Below are positions 43,664 through 51,939 of a stretch of DNA of 64,000 bases, one piece after another (position 1 is the stretch's first letter; each line of letters begins with the position of its first letter). Origin of the DNA: Streptomyces sp. ISL-66 (GTDB taxonomy: Bacteria; Actinomycetota; Actinomycetes; Streptomycetales; Streptomycetaceae); contig NZ_JAGGOW010000009.1 of NCBI RefSeq assembly GCF_018614135.1, positions 27,456-91,455 of the forward strand, written 5' to 3'. The notes under the pieces are model-generated. The model had not been told where the DNA came from. It searched no databases and saw only the letters and a list, made by a program, of their open reading frames with translations. Made by a program: the position numbers and the translations under genes.

Positions 43664-44623
43664 ATGAACGCGAACGGCACCGCCGTCTCCCCGGAGCTGC
43701 GTTCGAAGCGCCGCAGGTCGGCGCTCCGGACGGCGGCCTTCATGTCGCCCTGGCTGATCGGGTTCAGCGTCTTCTTCGCCTACCCGCTGCTCTCCACCGT
43801 CTACTTCTCCTTCACCAAGTACGACGGCTTCCGCCCGCCCGTCTTCAACGGCCTGGAGAACTGGTCGTACGTCTTCACCGATTCCCCGATGTTCTGGCCG
43901 GCCATGAGCAACACCCTGTGGCTGGTCGTGGTGATGGTCGCCTGCCGCGTCGCCTTCGGCCTCGGCATCGGCCTGCTCATCACCAAGATCAAGCTGGGTA
44001 CGGGCGTCTTCCGCACCCTGTTCTACCTGCCCTACCTGGCCCCGCCGGTGGCCGCGACCCTGGCCTTCGTGTTCCTGCTCAACCCCGGCACCGGCCCGGT
44101 CAACGTCCTGCTGGACTCGGTCGGGCTGGGCACGCCCGGCTGGTTCACCGACGCGGACTGGTCCAAACCCGCGCTGACCGCGCTCGCCGTGTGGGGGGTG
44201 GGCGACCTGATGGTCATCTTCATGGCCGCCCTGCTCGACGTACCGCGCGAGCAGTACGAGGCCGCCGAGCTGGACGGGGCCGGGGCGCCGGCGCGGTTCC
44301 GCCACATCACCCTGCCGAACATCTCCCCGATCATCCTGTTCGCCGTGGTCACCGGAGTCATCCAGGCCATGCAGTACTACACGCAGCCCCTGGTGGCGGG
44401 GAAGGTGGCGTCCGGTGTGATCGGCGGCTCGGGACAGCAGTTCGAGCCCGGGTACCCCGACAAGTCCACGCTGACGCTGCCCCAGGTCATCTACAACGTC
44501 GGCTTCCAGCGCTTCGACTACGGCACCGCGTGCGTGGTCGCCCTGGTGCTGTTCGCCCTCTCCATGGCCTTCACCGCGCTGCTGATGCGGCGGCGCGGCG
44601 GGCTGATCGAGGCAGGGGACTGA
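43664..44623 (+). CDS. csnF: ABC sugar importer permease (CsnF)
   Basis: A 319-residue MalF/UgpA-type permease with six membrane helices. The EAA loop for ATPase contact is EQYEAAELDGAGAPARFRHI. Its start is 6 bases after csnE, so the two are cotranscribed. It forms the heteromeric channel with CsnG. Substrate assignment to glucosamine oligosaccharides rests on operon context. Confidence 0.9.
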   Translation: MNANGTAVSPELRSKRRRSALRTAAFMSPWLIGFSVFFAYPLLSTVYFSFTKYDGFRPPVFNGLENWSYVFTDSPMFWPAMSNTLWLVVVMVACRVAFGLGIGLLITKIKLGTGVFRTLFYLPYLAPPVAATLAFVFLLNPGTGPVNVLLDSVGLGTPGWFTDADWSKPALTALAVWGVGDLMVIFMAALLDVPREQYEAAELDGAGAPARFRHITLPNISPIILFAVVTGVIQAMQYYTQPLVAGKVASGVIGGSGQQFEPGYPDKSTLTLPQVIYNVGFQRFDYGTACVVALVLFALSMAFTALLMRRRGGLIEAGD

Positions 44624-44628
44624 GAATC

Positions 44629-45546
44629 ATGAGCCCGACAACCATCAGCCGCACGCAGCGGACCGCGCGTCCCGCCGCACCCGGCACACCGGATTCGGCG
44701 CGGGCGGTGCGCACCGCGCGCCGCCGGGCCGCCCTGCACTGGGTCGCCGTGCACTCCCTCGGCGTCGCGGCGGCGCTCTTCTTCGTCCTGCCGTTCGTCT
44801 TCCTCTTCCTGACCTCGGTGATGAGCGACCAGCAGGCCCTGACCCGCGACCTGTGGCCGCACACCTGGGACTGGGGGAACTACGCGAAGGTGTGGAACAC
44901 CCCCGGTTTCCTGACCTGGTGGCGCAACACCCTGCTGTACGCGGGCCTCGGCACACTCTTGACCGTGGTCTCCTCGGTGCCCGTCGCCTACGCGCTCGCC
45001 AAGTTCCGCTTCCGCGGCCGGCGGCTGTCGCTGCTGCTGGTCATCGCCATGATGATGCTGCCGCCCCAGGTGGTCGTCATCCCGATGTACCTGTTCTGGG
45101 CGAAGCAGCTGGACCTGTCCGGCACGCTGTGGCCGCTGATCATCCCGATGGCCTTCGGCGACGCCTTCTCCATCTTCCTGCTGCGCCAGTTCCTGCTGAC
45201 CATCCCGGACGAGTACCTGGACGCGGCCAAGGTCGACGGCTGCGGCGAGCTCCGCACGCTGCTGCGCGTGGTGCTGCCGATGGCGAAGCCGGGGATCGCG
45301 GCCGTCGCGCTGTTCCAGTTCTTTTCCGCCTGGAACGACTACTTCGGCCCGCAGATCTACGCGTCCGACAACCCGGCCGCCTGGACCCTCAGCTACGGAC
45401 TGGAGTCCTTCAAGGGCGCCCACCACACCAACTGGAACCTGACCATGGCGGCGACCGTGCTGGTCATGGCCCCGGTGATCGTCCTCTTCTTCTTCGCCCA
45501 GAAGGCGTTCGTCGAAGGCGTCACCCTGACCGGAGTGAAAGGCTAG
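44629..45546 (+). CDS. csnG: ABC sugar importer permease (CsnG)
   Basis: A 305-residue MalG-type permease with six helices and the EAA motif DEYLDAAKVDGCGELRTLL. It starts 5 bases after csnF and is followed 5 bases later by the glycosidase gene. The Ala/Arg-rich N-terminus before the first helix (residues 1-40) is cytoplasmic. It pairs with CsnF. Confidence 0.9.
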   Translation: MSPTTISRTQRTARPAAPGTPDSARAVRTARRRAALHWVAVHSLGVAAALFFVLPFVFLFLTSVMSDQQALTRDLWPHTWDWGNYAKVWNTPGFLTWWRNTLLYAGLGTLLTVVSSVPVAYALAKFRFRGRRLSLLLVIAMMMLPPQVVVIPMYLFWAKQLDLSGTLWPLIIPMAFGDAFSIFLLRQFLLTIPDEYLDAAKVDGCGELRTLLRVVLPMAKPGIAAVALFQFFSAWNDYFGPQIYASDNPAAWTLSYGLESFKGAHHTNWNLTMAATVLVMAPVIVLFFFAQKAFVEGVTLTGVKG

Positions 45547-45551
45547 TCACG

Positions 45552-46817
45552 ATGAAACTCGCAGTGGTGGGCGGCGGTTCCACCTACACCCCCGAGCTGA
45601 TCGACGGATTCGCGCGACTGCGCGACACCCTGCCCATCAGCGAGCTGGTGCTGATCGACCCGGCCGCCGAACGCCTTGAGCTGATCGGCGGCCTGGCCCG
45701 GCGGATCTTCGCCAAGCAGGAGCACCCGGGGCTGATCACCACCACCTCCGACCTCGACGCGGGAGTGGCCGACGCCGACGCGGTCCTCCTCCAGCTGCGC
45801 ATCGGCGGGCAGGCGGCCCGCCTGAAGGACGAGACCTGGCCGCTGGAGTGCGGCTGCGTCGGGCAGGAGACCACCGGTGCGGGCGGCCTGGCCAAGGCCC
45901 TGCGGACGGTCCCGGTGGTCCTCGACATCGCGGAGCGGGTCCGGCGCGGCAATCCGGACGCCTGGATCATCGACTTCACCAATCCGGTCGGGATCGTCAC
46001 CCGCGCCCTGCTCCAGGCCGGGCACAAGGCGGTCGGGCTGTGCAACGTCGCCATCGGCTTCCAGCGCAGGTTCGCGGCGATGCTGGACCTGACGCCGGCC
46101 GACATCCACCTCGACCACGTGGGCCTCAACCACCTCACGTGGGAGCTGGGCGTCCGCAAGGGCGGCCCGCAGGGCGAGAACCTGCTGCCGCGGCTGCTGG
46201 CCGCGCACGGCGAGGCCATCGCCGCGGACCTGCGCCTGCCGCGCGCGGTCCTGGACCGGCTCGGCGTGGTCCCCTCGTACTACCTGCGCTACTTCTACGC
46301 GCACGACGAGGTCGTCCGGGAGCTCGGCACCAAGCCCTCGCGGGCCGCCGAGGTCGCCGCGATGGAGAAGGAACTGCTCGGCCTGTACGCGGACCCCGCG
46401 CTCGACGAGAAGCCGGAACTGCTGGCCAAGCGTGGCGGCGCCTTCTACTCGGAGGCCGCCGTGGACCTGGCCGCCGCCCTGCTGGGCGACGGCGGCAGCG
46501 CCGTCCAGGTGGTCAACACGCTGAACAACGGGACCCTCGCGTTCCTCCCGGACGACGCGGTCATCGAGGTGCAGGCCCGGGTGGACCGCTCCGGACCGAC
46601 GCCGCTGGCCGTGTCCCGGCTGGACCCGCTGTTCGCCGGTCTGGTCTCCCACGTGACGGCGTACGAGGACCTCGCGCTGGACGCGGCCGTGCGCGGCGGC
46701 CGCGAGCGGGTGTTCAAGGCCCTGCTGGCCCACCCGCTGGTCGGCCAGTTCGACCTCGCCGAGGGGCTGACCGACCGGCTCCTCGCGCACAACAAGGAGC
46801 ATCTGGCATGGGCGTGA
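45552..46817 (+). CDS. csnH: GH4 family glycosidase (6-phospho-beta-glucosidase type, CsnH)
   Basis: A 421-residue cytoplasmic hydrolase of family GH4, which uses NAD and a divalent metal in a redox-elimination mechanism. The dinucleotide-binding start is AVVGGGSTYTPELIDGF; metal ligands are expected in GLCNVAIG (Cys) and DHVGLNHLTWELG (His). Annotated relatives act on phospho-glucosides, but in the csn operon it more likely cleaves imported, perhaps phosphorylated, glucosamine oligomers. It overlaps csnK by 10 bases, so translation is coupled. Confidence 0.85.
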   Translation: MKLAVVGGGSTYTPELIDGFARLRDTLPISELVLIDPAAERLELIGGLARRIFAKQEHPGLITTTSDLDAGVADADAVLLQLRIGGQAARLKDETWPLECGCVGQETTGAGGLAKALRTVPVVLDIAERVRRGNPDAWIIDFTNPVGIVTRALLQAGHKAVGLCNVAIGFQRRFAAMLDLTPADIHLDHVGLNHLTWELGVRKGGPQGENLLPRLLAAHGEAIAADLRLPRAVLDRLGVVPSYYLRYFYAHDEVVRELGTKPSRAAEVAAMEKELLGLYADPALDEKPELLAKRGGAFYSEAAVDLAAALLGDGGSAVQVVNTLNNGTLAFLPDDAVIEVQARVDRSGPTPLAVSRLDPLFAGLVSHVTAYEDLALDAAVRGGRERVFKALLAHPLVGQFDLAEGLTDRLLAHNKEHLAWA

Positions 46818-47830
46818 GCCGGCCCGTTCCCCCACCGCCGGCCGCGGCGGTCCTCGCCGTCGACGCGGGGAACAGCAAGACGGACGTGGCGCTGATCGCC
46901 GCGGACGGCACGGTCCTCGGCTTCGGGCGCGCGGGCGGCTTCCAGCCCCCGCGCGTCGGCGTGGAGGCGGCGGTGGACGTCCTGGGGCGGGCCGTCGCCG
47001 AGGCGGCCGAGGCCGCCGGACTGCCCCGGCTCGCGCCCGGAGTCCCGTACGCCGCCCGGGTCGCGGCGTGTCTGGCCAACGCCGATCTGCCGGTGGAGGA
47101 GCGCCGGCTCGCGGACTCCATCCGCGCGCGCGGCTGGGGCGCGGCCACCGAGGTCCGCAACGACACCTTCGCGATCCTGCGGGCCGGGCTGTCGGCGGCC
47201 GGGGGACCGCGCGGGGTCGCGGTGGTGTGCGGGGCCGGCATCAACTGCGTGGGCATGCTGCCCGACGGGCGCACGGCCCGCTTCCCGGCGCTCGGGCAGA
47301 TCTCCGGCGACTGGGGCGGCGGTGGCGGGCTCGCCGCCGAGGCCATGTGGTGGGCGGCGCGGGCCGAGGACGGCCGCGGCGGCCCGACCGCGCTGGCGGG
47401 GGCGCTGGCGGACCACTTCGGCCTCGGCTCCATGTACGAGCTGATCGAGGCGGTGCACCTGGGCACGATCGCGCCCGGCCGGGTCCACGAGCTGGTGCCG
47501 GTGCTGTTCGCGGTGGCCGCGGCCGGCGACCCGGTGGCCTCGGCCCTCGTGGAGCGGCAGGCCGACGAGGTGGTGGCGCTCGCGTCGGTGGCGCTGGAGC
47601 GGCTGGGCCTGCTGGCCGAGGAGGCACCCGTGCTGCTGGGGGGCAGCGTGCTGACGGCGCGGCATCCGCAGCTCAACGGGCGGATCGAGGCGATGCTGGC
47701 CGAGCGGGCCCCCTACGCCCGGCCGTCCGTGGTGAGCGCCCCGCCGGTGCTGGGCGCCGGACTGCTGGGCCTGGACGCGCTCGGGGCGGGCCCCGGGGCC
47801 TACGGGAAGCTCCGTGCCCATTTCGGGTGA
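46808..47830 (+). CDS. csnK: Sugar kinase, BadF/BadG/BcrA family (CsnK)
   Basis: A 340-residue ASKHA-fold kinase related to N-acetylglucosamine and glucosamine kinases. ATP-binding motifs are LAVDAGNSKTDVAL, VVCGAGINCVG and, near the end, VLLGGSVL. In S. coelicolor the product of the equivalent gene is the kinase of the csn operon. It likely phosphorylates glucosamine released by CsnH or the imported oligomer. It overlaps csnH and is the last gene of the operon; a 223-base gap follows. Confidence 0.85.
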   Translation: MGVSRPVPPPPAAAVLAVDAGNSKTDVALIAADGTVLGFGRAGGFQPPRVGVEAAVDVLGRAVAEAAEAAGLPRLAPGVPYAARVAACLANADLPVEERRLADSIRARGWGAATEVRNDTFAILRAGLSAAGGPRGVAVVCGAGINCVGMLPDGRTARFPALGQISGDWGGGGGLAAEAMWWAARAEDGRGGPTALAGALADHFGLGSMYELIEAVHLGTIAPGRVHELVPVLFAVAAAGDPVASALVERQADEVVALASVALERLGLLAEEAPVLLGGSVLTARHPQLNGRIEAMLAERAPYARPSVVSAPPVLGAGLLGLDALGAGPGAYGKLRAHFG

Positions 47831-48053
47831 ACCCGGGGCCGGGCGGGGCCGGTCCGGAACCATGGCGGCCGCCGGGGCGTATTGACGGTGAGGGAGTGAC
47901 GGGGGCGCCGGTGGGGTGGTGTCCCACGGGCGGTCCGCCGCGTGGGGGTCACGGACCGGGGCGGATCGTGACTGATCCAGTACCGGGTGCTGTGGTCGAC
48001 CGTCACTCAGGCCATACTGCTGCGAAGCACTACGGACCGAGGGGGAGGTCACG

Positions 48054-49460
48054 GTGGCCATCACATCACGCGCGCCCGCGCCGGGCGGCCCCGTCGCGGC
48101 GCCTTCCGGCCCTCCGGCGCCGCCGCCCGACGGCCTGCCCGGGCGGAGCACCGCCTGGGCCGAGGGCGTGGAGCGGCTGCGCGCCGCCGCCACGACCGAG
48201 CCCGGCCGGCTTCGGATCATCGGCGCGGTACTGGCCGCGCTGGTCCTGCTGTTCGGCGCGGTCGCCGTCTGGGAGATCTCCGGCCGGGTCACCGCCGCCG
48301 ACGACGTGGTGGGCCGCAGCCAGCCGCTGAGCGCCGACGCGGCGAGCATCTACCGCTCCCTCGCGGACGCCGACACCGTCTCCTCCAGCGGCTTCCTGGC
48401 GGGCTCCAACGAGCCCCGCGAGGTCCGCCAGAGGTACGAGAAGGACATAGCCAACGCGTCCCGGCTGCTGATCAGCGCGGCCGCCAACACCCGGGCCGAC
48501 GAGGACTCCCGCAAGCAGATCACCCTGCTGAGCGAGCAGCTCCCCCGCTACACCGGCCTGATCGAGCAGGCGCGGGCCACCAACAAGCAGGGCCTGCCGC
48601 TCGGCGGCGCCTACCTCCGGTACGCGAACGAGCAGATGAGCACCCAGCTGCTGCCCGCCGCGCAGCGGCTCTACGAGGCGGAGACCGGGCGGCTCTACAC
48701 CGACTACGACGACGCCCGCGCGCTGCCGCTGGCCTCGTTCGGAGCGGGCCTGCTCGCGCTCGCCGCCCTGGTCTGGGCCCAACGGCGCAACTACCGCCGG
48801 ACCAACCGCGTCCTCAACCACGGGCTCGTCGCCGCGACGGCCGCCTCGCTGGTGGTGCTGCTGTGGCTCGCCGCGGGGCACACGGTCGCCCGGTCGGGGC
48901 TGAGCGAGGCCCGCACGGACGGGCAGGAGTCCCTCAAGGTGCTCAACGACGCGCGGATCGCCTCGCTCCAGGCGCGGGCCAGCGAGAACCTGACGCTGAT
49001 CTCGCGGGGCGCCGTACTCGCCGAGGACAAGAAGTCCGACAAGTACGACGTGGACTTCGGCAAGGACATGGAGGACCTGGAAGCGGGCCTCGCGACCGCC
49101 TCGAAGCTGGCCGACGACGAGGCCGGGCGAGCGCCCGTCGCCCGCGCCGCGGACGGCGTTAAGCGGTGGAGGGAACTGCACGCGGCGGCCCGGCAGACGG
49201 ACCTGACGGGTGACTACCAGGGCGCCCTCGGCCAGGTCATCGGGGACCGGGACCACAAGGAGTACAGCGGGGCCGCCTTCGATACGGTGGACGCCTCGCT
49301 GGAACAGGCCGTGGCCCACGAGCAGCGGGAGTTCACCCGGGCGGCCCGGGACGGGCTGGGCGCGCTCGGCGGTCTGGTGACAGGCACGGCGGCCCTGGTG
49401 GTCGTCGGCGCGGCGGCGGCACTGCTCGGCATCGGGCGCAGGCTTTCGGAGTACAGGTGA
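48054..49460 (+). CDS. GlnX-like membrane sensor protein
   Basis: A 468-residue membrane protein. A Pro-rich N-terminus precedes helix 1 (about 55-75), then an extracytoplasmic helical region (SADAASIYRSLADADT, SSSGFL). Two helices follow around 225-285, then a second extracytoplasmic helical domain and a last helix near 450. This duplicated helix-loop plan resembles mycobacterial GlnX, which links periplasmic amino acid binding to the kinase PknG. The next gene encodes a GlnH-like binding protein and overlaps it (GTGA), and a PknG-like kinase is two genes further on. Start GTG 48054 follows GGGGGAGG. Identification rests on topology and context more than on motifs. Confidence 0.72.
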   Translation: MAITSRAPAPGGPVAAPSGPPAPPPDGLPGRSTAWAEGVERLRAAATTEPGRLRIIGAVLAALVLLFGAVAVWEISGRVTAADDVVGRSQPLSADAASIYRSLADADTVSSSGFLAGSNEPREVRQRYEKDIANASRLLISAAANTRADEDSRKQITLLSEQLPRYTGLIEQARATNKQGLPLGGAYLRYANEQMSTQLLPAAQRLYEAETGRLYTDYDDARALPLASFGAGLLALAALVWAQRRNYRRTNRVLNHGLVAATAASLVVLLWLAAGHTVARSGLSEARTDGQESLKVLNDARIASLQARASENLTLISRGAVLAEDKKSDKYDVDFGKDMEDLEAGLATASKLADDEAGRAPVARAADGVKRWRELHAAARQTDLTGDYQGALGQVIGDRDHKEYSGAAFDTVDASLEQAVAHEQREFTRAARDGLGALGGLVTGTAALVVVGAAAALLGIGRRLSEYR

Positions 49461-50530
49461 GAGCGATGCTGGGACGTGTGGGGCGCGAAGAGCCGGGCAC
49501 CGGCGGGCACGAGGGCCATCACGGCCACGACGGCCACGGAGTCCGTGCCGTACCGCGGTTCGCGGGCCGGATGCGCGGCTGGGGCGGGGTCAGCGCGATG
49601 GCCGTCGCCTGCGCGCTGACGGCCGCGGCCGTACTGCTGCCGCTGGCCCACGCGACCCCGGGCGGCGGGCGCCCCCCGGTGGTCCGCGAACCGGTCAGGA
49701 TGGCCCTCGCCCCGCAGGCCCCGGGCGACACCTGCTCGGACCCGGAGGCCAGCCTGCGCCCGAACGGCCTGGACGGGGCGGCCATCCAGCGGATCCGCGA
49801 CGCGGGCCACCTCGTGGCCGGCGTGGACCAGAACAGCTTCAAATGGGGCTACCGCAATCCGGCCGGCCAGCTGGACGGCTTCGACATCGCCCTGGTCAAG
49901 GCCATAGCCAAGGACATCCTGGGCGACTCCGAGAAGGTCATCTACCGGGCGATCCCCACCAGCCAGCGCATCCCCGCGCTCAAGGACAACACCGTCGACA
50001 TCGTGGTGCGGACCATGACGGTCAACTGCCAGCGGCTGGAGGACGTCGCCTTCTCGACGGCGTACTTCGAGGCCGGGCAGCAGGTGCTGGCGCCCAAGGG
50101 CTCGGCGATCACCGGCTACGACGCCTCGCTGAAGGGCCGCAAGGTGTGCACGGCCGCCGGCTCCACGGCGGAGGCGGCGCTGGCGGCCCAGTCGTACGGT
50201 TCCGTACCCGTCAGCGTGCCCAACCAGCTGGACTGCCTGGTCCGGCTGCAGCTCGGCGAGGTGGACGGCATCGTCACCGACAACGCCCTCGCGGCCGGCC
50301 AGGCCGCGCAGGACCCGTCGATCCAGCTGGTCGGCTCCCCGTTCACCAAGGAGTTCTACGGGGTGGCCATGAACAAGGACGCGGGTGATCTGGTGCGCCG
50401 GGTCAACAAGGTGCTGGAGGAGTACCGCGCGGGCGGGGACGGCAGCCCGTGGATGGCCGCCTACAGGACCCACCTCCAGCCCGTGCTGCCCGGCGTCAGC
50501 GGCCCGCCCGCGCCCAAGTACCGGGACTGA
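49457..50530 (+). CDS. GlnH-like glutamate/aspartate-binding protein
   Basis: A 357-residue family 3 solute-binding protein. Its N-terminus is unusual: a His-rich cytoplasmic-side segment (GHEGHHGHDGHG) before the membrane anchor (VSAMAVACALTAAAVLLPLA). The binding domain follows: LVAGVDQNSFKWGYRN, DGFDIALVKAIAKDI, TMTVNCQRLEDVAFS and GEVDGIVTDN, as in amino-acid-binding GlnH. No permease or ATPase is nearby, so it is a sensor component rather than part of an importer. In mycobacteria GlnH reports aspartate/glutamate to PknG through GlnX. GTG 49457 overlaps the previous stop and has GGAG 5 bases before it; ATG 49466 is the alternative. Confidence 0.82.
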   Translation: MRAMLGRVGREEPGTGGHEGHHGHDGHGVRAVPRFAGRMRGWGGVSAMAVACALTAAAVLLPLAHATPGGGRPPVVREPVRMALAPQAPGDTCSDPEASLRPNGLDGAAIQRIRDAGHLVAGVDQNSFKWGYRNPAGQLDGFDIALVKAIAKDILGDSEKVIYRAIPTSQRIPALKDNTVDIVVRTMTVNCQRLEDVAFSTAYFEAGQQVLAPKGSAITGYDASLKGRKVCTAAGSTAEAALAAQSYGSVPVSVPNQLDCLVRLQLGEVDGIVTDNALAAGQAAQDPSIQLVGSPFTKEFYGVAMNKDAGDLVRRVNKVLEEYRAGGDGSPWMAAYRTHLQPVLPGVSGPPAPKYRD

Positions 50531-50535
50531 GGCCG

Positions 50536-51939
50536 GTGGCGGATTCGGAGCCCGACGGCAGGAGACCGGAGACGAAGGCGGAGGCGGGGCCGGTGGAAGC
50601 TGGATCGGCAGTGATGGACCGGGACGGCGTGGACCGCGCGCTGTCCCGGCTGGGCGCGGAGCACGAGGCCGTCGAGACCTCGCTGCTCGCGCTCCAGGAC
50701 CACGCCGGACGGCGGCTGCTGGAGGGTGCCGGGCTGACCGGGCTCACCAAGGAGCGGTGGGCCGCGGCCGACGCGGCCATCACCCGGCTGTGGCGGTACT
50801 TCGACGCCTACAGCGGGGCCCTGGCCGCCGCCCGGGAGGTCCGGGAGCGCCGCCGCTGGCCCGGCCGCGAGGACCTGGTCGAGCTCACCGACCGGCTGCG
50901 CGGGCCCGGTGTGCTGATCTCCGGGGCCGGGGTGGAGGGTGCTCCGCTGGCGGAGCGGTTCTCGCTCGCCGAGCTGGTGGCCCGGATGAACGAGCTGTAC
51001 GCCGCCTCGCTGGACGTGGTGGTCGCCGCCGACTCGGTGTGGTCGGCCCTGCCCGCCCGGATCGACCTGCTCGCCGCCGAACTGCACCGCACGCGCTCGC
51101 TGGCCCACTCCGTCGGGGTCCGCCCGGGCGAGCACCCCTCGGGGGACGACCTGGAGGCCATCACCACCGAGCTGGCGGAGCTGCGGGAGCGGGTGATCGC
51201 GGACCCGCTGGCGTTCTGGGTCCCGGCGGCCGGGAGTTCGGCGCCCGGTGGCGGCCGCCCCGACACCAGGCGCTACGACCGGGCCGCCCTCGCGCTGGAA
51301 GACGTACGCCGGGAGGTCGAGGCGGTACTGGCCGTCCGGCAGGATTCCGAGCAGCGGCTGATCGGTCTGCGGGACGTGCTCTCGCGGGCCGACCGGACCT
51401 TGGCGGAAGCCCGCAAAGCGCGCGCCGAGGTGCTGGCGAAGATCGCGGCGTCCGAGGTGCCGGCGGTGAGCGGTCCGCCGACGGCGCTGCAGGAGGAGTT
51501 GTCGGCGGCCGCCGAGTACCGTCGGCGGTCCCAGTGGCACCGGCTGTCCCCGCTGCTGGAGTCGCTGGAGGTGCGCGCCGAGGAGGAACTGCTGCGGGCC
51601 CGTGAATCGTTGACGGCGGTGACGGCCCCGCTGGCCGTGCGGGCCGAACTGCGCGGCCGGCTCGACGCGTACAAGGCGAAGGTCGCCCGGCACGGGATGG
51701 CGCAGGACCCGTTGCTGATCGAGCGGTACGACACGGCCCGGCGGATGCTGTGGAGCGCGCCCTGCGATCTGCGGGCCGCCGAGCAGGCCGTGTGGCGCTA
51801 CCAGCAGGCGACGGCCGAGTCCCTGGTGCCACAGCAGCAGCGGACGCAGCAAGCAGACGAGCAACAGTGGGAACCGCGGGACCAGCGCGAACCGTCGGTT
51901 CGGGAGTGGCCCGAGGGGCCGAGGGAGGGGGACGCATGA
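50536..51939 (+). CDS. Helical coiled-coil protein of the PknG-like cluster, function unknown
   Basis: A 467-residue protein I do not recognise. It is soluble and almost entirely helical, with long heptad-like stretches (VEAVLAVRQDSEQRLIGLRD, LEVRAEEELLRARESL) and a C-terminal tail rich in Gln, Glu and Arg (QQQRTQQADEQQWEPRDQ). It has no signal peptide, membrane helix or catalytic motif. Its gene starts 6 bases after the binding-protein gene and ends in an ATGA overlap with the kinase gene, so it is firmly part of the unit. A scaffold or kinase adaptor is a reasonable guess only. GTG 50536 is chosen; ATG 50614 is possible. Confidence 0.72.
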   Translation: MADSEPDGRRPETKAEAGPVEAGSAVMDRDGVDRALSRLGAEHEAVETSLLALQDHAGRRLLEGAGLTGLTKERWAAADAAITRLWRYFDAYSGALAAAREVRERRRWPGREDLVELTDRLRGPGVLISGAGVEGAPLAERFSLAELVARMNELYAASLDVVVAADSVWSALPARIDLLAAELHRTRSLAHSVGVRPGEHPSGDDLEAITTELAELRERVIADPLAFWVPAAGSSAPGGGRPDTRRYDRAALALEDVRREVEAVLAVRQDSEQRLIGLRDVLSRADRTLAEARKARAEVLAKIAASEVPAVSGPPTALQEELSAAAEYRRRSQWHRLSPLLESLEVRAEEELLRARESLTAVTAPLAVRAELRGRLDAYKAKVARHGMAQDPLLIERYDTARRMLWSAPCDLRAAEQAVWRYQQATAESLVPQQQRTQQADEQQWEPRDQREPSVREWPEGPREGDA

